Below, piece by piece: positions 1-5,391 of a stretch of 5,425 nucleotides of DNA; the stretch's first letter is position 1, and each line of letters opens with the position of its first letter. The notes under the pieces were generated by a model. It was not told where the DNA came from, searched no databases, and was given only the letters and a program-made list of their open reading frames with translations. The position numbers were made by a program, and so were the translations under genes. Source of the stretch: Planctomycetota bacterium (GTDB lineage: Bacteria > Planctomycetota > Brocadiia > JAJRTI01); NCBI GenBank assembly GCA_024278415.1, contig JAJRTI010000641.1:1-5425 (forward strand). The letters run 5' to 3'.

Positions 1-293
1 AAGGGCTTGCCGCGGTCCACGATGGTGACGGAGAGGCCGCTGGCAATGGGCTCGAATTCGATTTGCATCTCGCCCGGCGCCTCGCCGTGGAACGCGTAGG
101 AGATCACATTCGTGCAGGCCTCCTCGACCGCCACTTCGAACTCACCCGTCCGCTCCTTGCTAAGCCCTGCCATGTTGCCGAACCATTGGACCATCCCGCC
201 GATAACCGCGAGGTACCTCGCATCCGCCGGCACGCGAAGCACGGCGCGCTCGTGCCGCTGTTCAGTACTGCATGTGTCGTCCGGCTGGCTCAT
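1..293 (-). CDS. RsbW/SpoIIAB-like anti-sigma factor serine kinase (GHKL ATPase), 3' end outside window
   Basis: Ninety-seven complete codons are visible from an ATG at 293-291, then the frame leaves the window. The N-box of the GHKL ATPase fold is clear at about residues 54-70 (VAVEEACTNVISYAFHGE, with Glu57/Glu58 and Asn62). The G1 box begins at Asp93 (DRGKP, followed by a codon starting TT, so probably Phe), matching the DxGxPF form of the RsbW subgroup. Proteins of this family bind a sigma factor or a signalling partner and phosphorylate an anti-anti-sigma factor in the cytoplasm, as part of partner-switching control. Those partners are not in the window. The ATG has no good Shine-Dalgarno, but it gives about 18 residues before the conserved domain, a normal spacing. 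A predicted promoter lies about 50 bases upstream, so the gene probably starts its own transcript. The family is confident; the partner and regulon are unknown. Confidence 0.87.
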   Translation of the reverse strand, partial: MSQPDDTCSTEQRHERAVLRVPADARYLAVIGGMVQWFGNMAGLSKERTGEFEVAVEEACTNVISYAFHGEAPGEMQIEFEPIASGLSVTIVDRGKP

Positions 294-340
294 CCCTGTG
301 GGGCCGCAGAAGCAAGTGGAAAGGGCTGCAAGCGTTTCGC

Positions 341-368
341 ATCCTACCAGAAGTGGCCGCACGGTCAA
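341..368 (-). promoter_or_regulatory. Predicted sigma70-type promoter for the anti-sigma gene
   Basis: Reading the minus strand, TTGACC (368-363, five of six to consensus) is followed after 16 bases by TAGGAT (346-341, four of six). A TG pair one base before the latter makes an extended -10 (TGGTAGGAT). Initiation would be expected near 334, leaving a leader of about 40 bases before the ATG at 293. This is the best promoter match seen in the 222-base gap between the membrane gene and the anti-sigma gene. Confidence 0.5.
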
Positions 369-493
369 GCCGCGGAATGCAGGAGTTGACGGCCCAGCTC
401 TTACGGCAGGATCGCCTCTTCCGCTTGAATCCGCCCTCGGCATTTGTCCTGCCCATCCCCCCAGTGTCCGTTGCACGGGCGCTCCGAGCGGCC

Positions 494-514
494 GGGCCGG
501 TGCGCGGCCGGCCC
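494..514 (-). terminator. GC-only hairpin just after the membrane gene stop
   Basis: GGGCCGG (494-500) and CCGGCCC (508-514) form a 7-bp perfect stem with a 7-base loop, one base past the stop codon at 518-516. No T-run follows on the minus strand, so it is not a canonical intrinsic terminator. It may mark the end of the hydrolase/membrane-protein transcript, or may simply reflect GC-rich sequence. Confidence 0.22.
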
Positions 515-515
515 A

Positions 516-1013
516 TCATGTTGAAAGTTTCCCCGCAACTGCGCTGAGCACCCCCACACAAATGGTCATCAAGTGGAACGCCATGTCCACGTGCGCGTTC
601 TCCGGGGTGGGAACGAACTGGATGCGCAGCCCCGCCGCGAAGATCGCGAGGATGACCCCCGCGGCAACCGTGAGCACAACCGCGCAGGCAGGGATGAAGT
701 TCAGCCATCCCGCGTCGTCAATGCCCTTGACGGTTCGCATCATGGCGACCCCCACAACGACGGTCGCCACGACGACGCCAATGAGACTCACGAAGTTGCG
801 TTCCGTCCCAATGGTCGTGACGATGCCGCGCAGCGCGCGTTCCACGTTGTGGAAGCGAATGAACTCTGGGGCTTTGCGAAAGGAGATCTGAGGTGCGGAC
901 TTGAGCGCGTAGAGCGTCGCGCCGATGGTAACGATGAGGCAGAGCAGGGGGGTGAACGACATGCCGGCGCAGCGCCGGCGTAGCGAGGAGCTAGCAAGTG
1001 GCATGGGGCTCAT
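516..1013 (-). CDS. Small integral membrane protein, four predicted transmembrane segments, unknown function
   Basis: The frame encodes 165 residues and ends in TGA at 518-516. Hydrophobic stretches at about residues 18-38, 73-92, 105-129 and 143-161 predict four membrane segments. The loop after the first is basic and polar (about 39-72, with KAPEFIRFHNVERALRG), and the loop after the third carries PTPENAHVD. No catalytic or family signature is recognised. The chosen ATG at 1013-1011 overlaps the TGA of the hydrolase gene as ATGA, with AGGAG two bases upstream. A second ATG at codon 4 is 11 bases from the same site, and Met18, which directly precedes the first hydrophobic segment, is a third candidate. 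The overlap suggests translational coupling, so production would follow the secreted hydrolase. It could be a transport, anchoring or sensing partner, but that is only inference from position. Confidence 0.72.
   Translation of the reverse strand: MSPMPLASSSLRRRCAGMSFTPLLCLIVTIGATLYALKSAPQISFRKAPEFIRFHNVERALRGIVTTIGTERNFVSLIGVVVATVVVGVAMMRTVKGIDDAGWLNFIPACAVVLTVAAGVILAIFAAGLRIQFVPTPENAHVDMAFHLMTICVGVLSAVAGKLST
963..979. repeat. Perfect 17-base palindrome inside the membrane gene
   Basis: GCCGGCGC (963-970) and GCGCCGGC (972-979) are exact reverse complements around a single A. The site lies between the first ATG and Met18 of the membrane protein, encoding part of its Arg-rich N-terminus. Short GC palindromes are common in GC-rich DNA, so no function is claimed. 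Confidence 0.45.
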
Positions 1014-3997
1014 TTCTCCTGACGCCGCGCGGCATCCACCAGCACAAGGCGTCCGTATGCCGATGGGTCTTGGAAGTTGTTCGCTGTGCCCCGCCAGACG
1101 ATCTGCGACTTGCGCTTGGCCTTAGCGTCGCCAACATTGTCCGCGTCGTCCACCGCGATGTCAAAGCCAAGCTCGCGGCCGGTTTGCGGCCAGCCCTTGG
1201 GCCAGGGAACGGCTATCACGAGGGCGTAGCCGGCCGGCGTTCGTGCGCCGCGAATCGACGTGCCGGGCGGGAAACGGCCCTTGGGGGGCATGTTGCTCCA
1301 AGTGCGAGAATTCGGCGCTACGCACAGCACTTGGTACGTGCCTGAGCCAAGGGCCGCCGCTCCCATCGAGCCCTTGCCACGAAGGTCGAGGAACAGTTCG
1401 ACACAGTCGCCGTTGTACGCGCCTCGGTCCGGGCTCGGCTTGATTGCATCATCCGTGACTGCGACGCGTACAAGGAGCGCGCGCGGCGTCCAAGCCGTCT
1501 GCGCAGCCGCGCTAAGATCGCTCGGCCCGCGCCAACTGTCACGTTCGTGCGTGCTGGCGAATCGATCGGACACACCAATCACGACTTGCTTGCGCTCGCG
1601 GAGCGACAGCGTGGGGGCGCCCGGCCATGTTGCCGCAGAGTCCTCAGGCGCGGCGTTGCGCCTCACACACGCAATGGCCTCGGTGTCCGGCAACTCGGCG
1701 ACTTTGTTGAGGATGAGCTGGCCCACGTAGGCCCAAGGCGTCTTGGAACGAAGGCGCACGCGGTCGCCGGCGTGCAGCTCAACAGGCTGGGTCGCGACCA
1801 ACTCGCCATAGATCATCGTGTACTTGGCGGTGCGGCGAGTGACTTCGGGCTCTTTGTCCGGCGCGGGGGCGAGCGTCAGCGTGGATGGCTTCCCCCCGTC
1901 GACACGAAGCTCGTAGCTGCGCGCGTGAGGCCCATCGAGACGCAGGTCCACCCGCACCTCGTACAATGCTCGGTCGATGGCCTTCAGCGTCCAGGCAATC
2001 TCATCTCCCGCGTCCGGCAGCCCCACGACGCGGCGGTCGCCGTGGAACGCACGCGACGTCATCTCCTTGACGTTCCGCTTGCCCACATCGGCCACAACGT
2101 CCGCGTCGGGCGCCTCGAAGACGAAGCGCTCGCCCGCGAGCCGGGTCTTGCGCATGGCCTCGATGGAGGGGCCGGTGATGTACTGCGGCCTGTCGGAGAG
2201 GACGAGTTGCAGCGCGCCGGCGGGAGTGCGGAGGTCCGCGTTGCCCCACATGTCCCACACCCGGCAGGGCTTCGTGGCTGGGATCGCGAGCTTGCGCTCG
2301 ATGGCGCCTACGCGCCAAGCGACGAGCATGGGGCCGGAAGGCTTCGAGAAGATGTGCACGTGGAGGTTCGCGCTGCCAAGGTCCACGCGCTCGACGTCAC
2401 GCGCGTCCGAGAGCCTCGCGGCCGCGCCGGCGAATGCGAGCGTGTGCATACGCGGCGCACCGCGGACCGTAAACATGGGGAACGCGTGCGTGTACCAGGC
2501 ATACCAGAATACGTGCTCCACACCGGCCGAAACGTTGAGGATGTAGTGCCGAGCGAGCATCGCGGCCGCGCGGTATTCGTTGATGGGGCGGCGAGGCCAG
2601 CCCGCCTTCCAGTTGGGAGCGATGTCCTTGGGCGCTTTTGCGGCAATCGCGTCGGCGCTGAGCGGCCGGCAGCCGTTGCGCTCCGGCACCCAATAACCCA
2701 GCTCTGTATTCCAGATGGGCTGGCGGCCGCCATACTTGGCGATCAGGGCATGTGTGGCCGCGAGCCGGCCCAAAAGGTTCGCCTCTTCGGGGCTGCTCGG
2801 CGAGGTGTACGTGTGCACGGATACCACGTCCATGAATCGCAGCGCTCCCAGCTTGAAGACCTTCTCCATCCAGGGGAGGTATCCGCCTGTGCCGGAAATA
2901 CCGACAAGCTTGGAGTCGGGATCGGCAAGCTTGGCCGCTCGGTAGGCCGATTTCGCGAGCGATGCGTATTCCCCGACGGTGCCCTTGAAGAAGCCGGCGT
3001 TGGGCTCGTTCCAGATCTCGTAGTGGCGGATCAGTCCCTTGTAGCGGGTCGCGACCGCGTGGACATAGCTTGCCCACGTGTTAATGTCCTTCGGCGCGGC
3101 GGTCGCGCCGCCGCCGGTATAGTGCGGCCATTCAGGATGCGAACTCGCCCACGTCGGTGTGTAGGCGAACACGAAGAGCAGATTGACGTGGTGGCGCCGC
3201 GCGTTTTGCACGGTCGCGTCCTGTTTTGTGAAGTCGATCGGGCCGGGCTGGGGTTGCATGCGGTTCCAAGTGTCGCCGGTGTCCCAAAGCCGATTCCACT
3301 TCGCGCCAATCGGCGGCCAGTCCTGCATGTCTCCCTTGTGGATCCCGAAGGGGGACGAGTCCGGGGTGGTGGCGAGGTCGATGCGCGGCACGACGGCGAT
3401 GTTGATCTCATGCGTGGCAACAGGCGCCCCAGCTTGCAGAACCTGAGCGGTGACGAAAAACGGCCCGAGCTTGCCAAGCCGAGGACTCCAAGCAACCGGC
3501 GTTTGCGACGCGGCCGCGGCTCGAACGGCGCGGCTCCCCCGGGAGACCTCCTTGCCGAACTCGTCGCGGGCGCTGAGCCGCAACAGCAGGTCGACAGGGC
3601 GCGGGCCGAAGTTCATGACGGATGCGGTTATGTTCGCCGGCTCACCATCGACGAACATGGACGTGTACGCGTTGGCCCGTATCGCAACATCAAGCAATTC
3701 GTCGCCTGCAAGACGCGTCAGGATCAAGTTGTACACGCTCGCGTAGTGGGCTTGTGACTGGACGCGCAACAGATCTCCTGGCCGCAGCAGCAGCTTGTCC
3801 TCCGCCGTGATGCGCCCTCTGAACGCTGCCCAGTTCTTGCCACGCGACGTGACCTTGGGCTTGCAGCCGCGCGAAAGAAGGAATCGCAGCGCCCGCGCCC
3901 GGCCCGGCAGGAAGCAGCGCTCCGGCGCAGCGAGGCGGTAGGAGCGGATGAAGTCAGTTCCTTCGCAACGTGAGCCCGTGCGGACCTCCAACTCCAC
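1010..3997 (-). CDS. Secreted multidomain glycoside hydrolase (clan GH-A-like, PslG/GH39-like) with C-terminal CBM9-like domain; major part of an interrupted gene
   Basis: This frame gives 995 residues from a GTG at 3997-3995, but the GTG is probably not the true start: the same frame continues upstream across one TAG. Residues 1-100 are the rest of a jelly-roll-like domain. Residues 101-204 look like an Ig-like beta domain (VDGEPANITASVMNFGPRPV). Residues 205-560 form a TIM-barrel-like catalytic domain. HYEIWNEPN places the likely acid/base at Glu331 and PIWNTELGYW the likely nucleophile at Glu432; the 101-residue spacing fits clan A retaining glycosidases. HTYTS (395-399) and FWYAWY (497-502) are further barrel-like motifs. 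Residues 620-770 are a second copy of the N-terminal domain. Residues 785-990 resemble CBM9 carbohydrate-binding modules (GDCVELFLDLRG at 863-874). It probably acts outside the cytoplasm on a polysaccharide, but the substrate and CAZy family cannot be read from sequence. It ends in TGA overlapping the next gene's ATG. Confidence 0.88.
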   Translation of the reverse strand: MELEVRTGSRCEGTDFIRSYRLAAPERCFLPGRARALRFLLSRGCKPKVTSRGKNWAAFRGRITAEDKLLLRPGDLLRVQSQAHYASVYNLILTRLAGDELLDVAIRANAYTSMFVDGEPANITASVMNFGPRPVDLLLRLSARDEFGKEVSRGSRAVRAAAASQTPVAWSPRLGKLGPFFVTAQVLQAGAPVATHEINIAVVPRIDLATTPDSSPFGIHKGDMQDWPPIGAKWNRLWDTGDTWNRMQPQPGPIDFTKQDATVQNARRHHVNLLFVFAYTPTWASSHPEWPHYTGGGATAAPKDINTWASYVHAVATRYKGLIRHYEIWNEPNAGFFKGTVGEYASLAKSAYRAAKLADPDSKLVGISGTGGYLPWMEKVFKLGALRFMDVVSVHTYTSPSSPEEANLLGRLAATHALIAKYGGRQPIWNTELGYWVPERNGCRPLSADAIAAKAPKDIAPNWKAGWPRRPINEYRAAAMLARHYILNVSAGVEHVFWYAWYTHAFPMFTVRGAPRMHTLAFAGAAARLSDARDVERVDLGSANLHVHIFSKPSGPMLVAWRVGAIERKLAIPATKPCRVWDMWGNADLRTPAGALQLVLSDRPQYITGPSIEAMRKTRLAGERFVFEAPDADVVADVGKRNVKEMTSRAFHGDRRVVGLPDAGDEIAWTLKAIDRALYEVRVDLRLDGPHARSYELRVDGGKPSTLTLAPAPDKEPEVTRRTAKYTMIYGELVATQPVELHAGDRVRLRSKTPWAYVGQLILNKVAELPDTEAIACVRRNAAPEDSAATWPGAPTLSLRERKQVVIGVSDRFASTHERDSWRGPSDLSAAAQTAWTPRALLVRVAVTDDAIKPSPDRGAYNGDCVELFLDLRGKGSMGAAALGSGTYQVLCVAPNSRTWSNMPPKGRFPPGTSIRGARTPAGYALVIAVPWPKGWPQTGRELGFDIAVDDADNVGDAKAKRKSQIVWRGTANNFQDPSAYGRLVLVDAARRQEK
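1016..1020 (-). promoter_or_regulatory. Shine-Dalgarno AGGAG for the coupled membrane gene
   Basis: AGGAG (1020-1016) lies inside the last codons of the hydrolase gene. It is 2 bases from the ATG that overlaps the hydrolase stop and 11 bases from the second in-frame ATG at 1004. Neither spacing is ideal, which leaves the exact start open but supports reinitiation at this junction. Confidence 0.55.
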
Positions 3998-4000
3998 CCG

Positions 4001-4192
4001 CTAGGCGCCCGGCTCAATGTTGGCAAGCGTCCAGCCGATCTCGTCGCCTGGATCGACAAGGTTCCCGTACTTGACGTTGCCCTTGGCGCCCGCGTCGTGG
4101 ATCACCCTTGACTTCGCGAATGGAAGCACCATGGCCTCGGCAGCGAACAGAGGGGCCGGGAACAGCGCGCTTGCCAACGCCCACGCGCACAA
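4001..4192 (-). pseudogene. N-terminal piece of the glycoside hydrolase: signal peptide and start of the first jelly-roll-like domain, cut by in-frame TAG
   Basis: Sixty-three codons from TTG 4192-4190 to TAG 4003-4001 lie in the same frame as the 995-codon hydrolase. They begin with a hydrophobic, signal-peptide-like stretch (CAWALASALFPAPLFA) with likely cleavage after LFA or AEA. The segment DPGDEIGWTLANIEPGA then stops at TAG, followed directly by RVELEVRTG. The later copy in the same protein reads GDEIAWTLKAI, then DRALYEVRVDLRLDG, so the TAG sits where that copy has Tyr679. The two pieces are therefore one gene. The start is uncertain. TTG lacks a basic n-region. ATG 4223 has GAGG five bases upstream but is out of frame by one base. 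ATG 4501 is in frame with GAGAGG upstream, but reaching the signal peptide from it requires translating through the hairpin repeats. Decay, sequencing error and amber readthrough all remain possible. Confidence 0.72.
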
Positions 4193-4220
4193 CCGTGCAT
4201 TTACGGATTGGAGGTCGTGA

Positions 4221-4232
4221 CATGTCGGCCTC
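4221..4232 (-). repeat. Direct repeat copy 1, containing RBS and out-of-frame ATG
   Basis: On the minus strand this reads GAGGCCGACATG and is identical to 4510-4499. GAGG is five bases from ATG 4223. From that ATG the reading begins MSRPPIRK, a plausible basic signal-peptide n-region, but it is one base out of frame with the hydrophobic core that follows. If the AAA at 4202-4200 had one A fewer, the frame would continue as MSRPPIRNARLCAWAL, a classical Sec signal start. This copy may be the original hydrolase start. Confidence 0.55.
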
Positions 4233-4254
4233 GTACAACGGTGCTTGCCCGCCC

Positions 4255-4275
4255 CCGCAGGGCATGTCCCTGCGG
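4255..4275. repeat. Hairpin, CCGCAGGG type, copy 1
   Basis: CCGCAGGG (4255-4262) and CCCTGCGG (4268-4275) pair perfectly over 8 bp around the loop CATGT. The arms match those of the hairpin at 4405-4429, so this is a repeated unit of REP-like appearance. Confidence 0.7.
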
Positions 4276-4312
4276 AGCGGGGACTGAGGGCCAGAAGCAG
4301 CCCCCACCCCCC

Positions 4313-4361
4313 GTTCTTCGCTGTCTGCGCCGCCCAACGGGCGGCGCAGACAGCGAAGAAC
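4313..4361. repeat. Perfect 23-bp inverted repeat with AAC loop
   Basis: Left arm 4313-4335 begins GTTCTTCGCTGTCTGCG and right arm 4339-4361 is its exact reverse complement, separated by AAC. All 23 pairs match, so the DNA or RNA hairpin would be very stable. No T-run follows on either strand: after the stem the minus strand continues with G-rich sequence and the plus strand with AGAGATAGG. It is therefore not a typical intrinsic terminator. It may be a small mobile palindromic element. The apex CCCAACGGG recurs in the hairpin at 5365-5381. Confidence 0.9.
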
Positions 4362-4368
4362 AGAGATA

Positions 4369-4398
4369 GGTATGGGGTATGGCGCTGCTGGCTGTCAA
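4369..4398 (-). promoter_or_regulatory. Weak promoter match within the hairpin cluster
   Basis: A perfect TTGACA (4398-4393) is followed after 18 bases by CATACC (4374-4369), which keeps only the central ATA of the -10 consensus. If used, it would transcribe the 23-bp hairpin as part of a long leader before the hydrolase. Confidence 0.2.
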
Positions 4399-4404
4399 TC
4401 GTCG

Positions 4405-4429
4405 CGCCGCAGGGGCAAGCCCTGCGGCG
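4405..4429. repeat. Hairpin, CCGCAGGG type, copy 2
   Basis: CGCCGCAGGG (4405-4414) and CCCTGCGGCG (4420-4429) pair over 10 bp around the loop GCAAG. The inner 8-bp arms equal those of 4255-4275, while the 5-base loop differs. Confidence 0.75.
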
Positions 4430-4459
4430 GCATAGTACGTGGCTGAAATGTGATCGGAG

Positions 4460-4478
4460 GCCAAGCGCCAGGCTTGGC
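4460..4478. repeat. Hairpin GCCAAGC/GCTTGGC
   Basis: GCCAAGC (4460-4466) and GCTTGGC (4472-4478) pair over 7 bp around the loop GCCAG. An alternative exclusive fold, GCGCCA (4465-4470) with TGGCGC (4475-4480), uses the same bases. The 5-base loop matches the size of the two CCGCAGGG hairpins nearby. Confidence 0.55.
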
Positions 4479-4498
4479 GCGAACATAGAGAGCTGTCG

Positions 4499-4510
4499 CA
4501 TGTCGGCCTC
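4499..4510 (-). repeat. Direct repeat copy 2, containing RBS and ATG 4501
   Basis: This is identical to 4221-4232 over 12 bases (minus strand GAGGCCGACATG). GAGAGG (4512-4507) lies five bases from ATG 4501, which is 24 bases past the methylase stop, a normal operon arrangement. The ATG is in the hydrolase frame, but about 100 codons of repeat sequence separate it from the signal peptide. Confidence 0.55.
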
Positions 4511-4525
4511 TCAGGGAGCGTCGCG

Positions 4526-5284
4526 TCAATCGACTTGCTTCTTCATGATGAGGAGGTAGTTGAAGCCTCGCAAAAAGAAGTTGCCGTCGGCCGCGGATTT
4601 GTGGTAGCTGCGGCGGCTAAGCTTCGCGTTGTGCCGCACGACGCACACGATGTCAATGGGGCGAAAGTACTGAAGCAGGAGTGCATACATCTCGAATCCG
4701 ATCGCACAGAACACGCCCTTGTGCGCCCGTGAGTCGGAGCAGTAGATCGAGATCATGCGCCGGTTCTTGAGCACGCGGCACGCCTCCGCGAGCACCTCAT
4801 CGAGCGCCTCGTAATACTCGGGCGTCGTCGCGTCGAGTTTGCCGATGCAGCGCGGGTCGTCGGAGTAGTTGATGTGGGCGGAGTAGGGGGGATCGATAAA
4901 GACGAAGTCTACGGTCTCATCATCGAGCGGTAACTCTCGGGCATCGGCAAGGTGAATGTCGTCCCGCGTGGGGTTCAGGTCGAATCCCAGCCCGTCGCGG
5001 CCCAAGTCCTTGCACACGTCGAGCGTGGTCCCGCTGCCGCACATGGGGTCGAGCACGAGATCGCCATCGCGCGTGTATCGTTGGAGCAAGTTCCAGATCA
5101 CCCAGGACGGCGTCGCGCCCTTGTAATCTCGGTCGCCTTGGATTCTACCGCCGTAGTGCTGCGACGGGTATTCCCAGAGCGTGGTGGTCTGGAGCTTCAG
5201 TTTGGGAGGGCGAGGAGGCAAGGGGGCACCACTCAAATGGACGAGGGTTCGCGCATGAACGTCAGAACCCGAGATAAAAGACAA
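4526..5284 (-). CDS. Small N4-cytosine/N6-adenine-type DNA methylase (N6_N4_Mtase-like)
   Basis: This gene encodes 252 residues of an SAM-dependent amino-methyltransferase, which would transfer a methyl group to an exocyclic amine of adenine or cytosine in DNA. Motif X is around YKGATPSWVIWNLLQRY (54-70). Motif I is LDPMCGSGTT (78-87), the SAM-binding loop. FDLNP (101-105) supplies the motif II acidic residue, and LADARELPL (112-120) fits motif III. Motif IV is IDPPY (130-134), the catalytic tetrapeptide. The order X, I, IV excludes the beta class and is gamma-like, with no large separate target-recognition domain. The C-terminus (NFFLRGFNYLLIM) is typical of related short solitary methylases as I recall them. 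No restriction enzyme gene is next to it here. The start is uncertain: TTG 5284 has no Shine-Dalgarno, and TTG 5236 is an alternative. Conserved sequence begins near KLKLQTTTLWEYP (28-40). A structured-RNA methyltransferase role is less likely but not excluded. Confidence 0.88.
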   Translation of the reverse strand: MSFISGSDVHARTLVHLSGAPLPPRPPKLKLQTTTLWEYPSQHYGGRIQGDRDYKGATPSWVIWNLLQRYTRDGDLVLDPMCGSGTTLDVCKDLGRDGLGFDLNPTRDDIHLADARELPLDDETVDFVFIDPPYSAHINYSDDPRCIGKLDATTPEYYEALDEVLAEACRVLKNRRMISIYCSDSRAHKGVFCAIGFEMYALLLQYFRPIDIVCVVRHNAKLSRRSYHKSAADGNFFLRGFNYLLIMKKQVD

Positions 5285-5300
5285 CGTAACACTTCAGCCA

Positions 5301-5331
5301 AGTACAACAGCCGGTACCGGAATACTGTCAA
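5301..5331 (-). promoter_or_regulatory. Predicted promoter for the methylase gene with internal palindrome
   Basis: A perfect TTGACA (5331-5326) is followed after 19 bases by TGTACT (5306-5301, four of six to consensus). The spacer is slightly long and contains the perfect 10-bp palindrome CCGGTACCGG (5311-5320), which sits where a repressor could block the polymerase. Initiation near 5294 would leave only about ten bases before TTG 5284, consistent with the lack of a Shine-Dalgarno there. Confidence 0.38.
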
Positions 5332-5364
5332 AGCCTCCGTGCAACGCCGCGTGTTGGGGTATCT

Positions 5365-5381
5365 GAATCCCAACGGGATTC
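5365..5381. repeat. Hairpin GAATCCC-AAC-GGGATTC
   Basis: Seven perfect base pairs enclose an AAC loop. The apex CCCAACGGG is identical to that of the 23-bp inverted repeat at 4313-4361. It lies 10 bases from the next hairpin, so the two probably belong to one repeat unit. Confidence 0.6.
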
Positions 5382-5391
5382 CGGATATCAG

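Larger units (their letters stand above)
4193..4525. other. Hairpin-rich gap between methylase and hydrolase
   Basis: No separate gene is supported here. The minus-strand frame of the hydrolase stays open from ATG 4501 through this stretch, but its translation across the palindromes (Cys-, Arg- and Pro-rich) does not resemble a protein domain. The stretch holds four hairpins, a flanking 12-bp direct repeat and one weak promoter match, each listed separately. It looks like inserted or accumulated intergenic repeat DNA. Confidence 0.65.

Noticed and set aside
262..708. 148-codon minus-strand open frame overlapping the membrane gene and the anti-sigma start
   Set aside because: It crosses two genes with better evidence and the predicted promoter, and its composition is typical of an out-of-frame shadow.
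1547..3757. 736-codon open frame on the plus strand opposite the hydrolase
   Set aside because: Its translation is Arg-, Val-, Gly- and His-rich with no recognisable domain. It lies antisense to a gene with clear catalytic motifs. Long antisense frames are expected opposite GC-rich coding sequence.
4313..4361. Rho-independent terminator for the methylase gene
   Set aside because: The stem is strong, but there is no T-run after it on either strand, and it is about 165 bases past the methylase stop.
4233..4498. CRISPR array
   Set aside because: The repeats are inverted hairpins of differing sequence and spacing, not regularly spaced direct repeats with unique spacers.
4193..4501. In-frame N-terminal extension of the hydrolase from ATG 4501
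   Set aside because: Although open and preceded by a good RBS, it would be translated through four palindromic repeats and would place about 100 residues in front of a signal peptide. It is more likely a by-product of the insertion.
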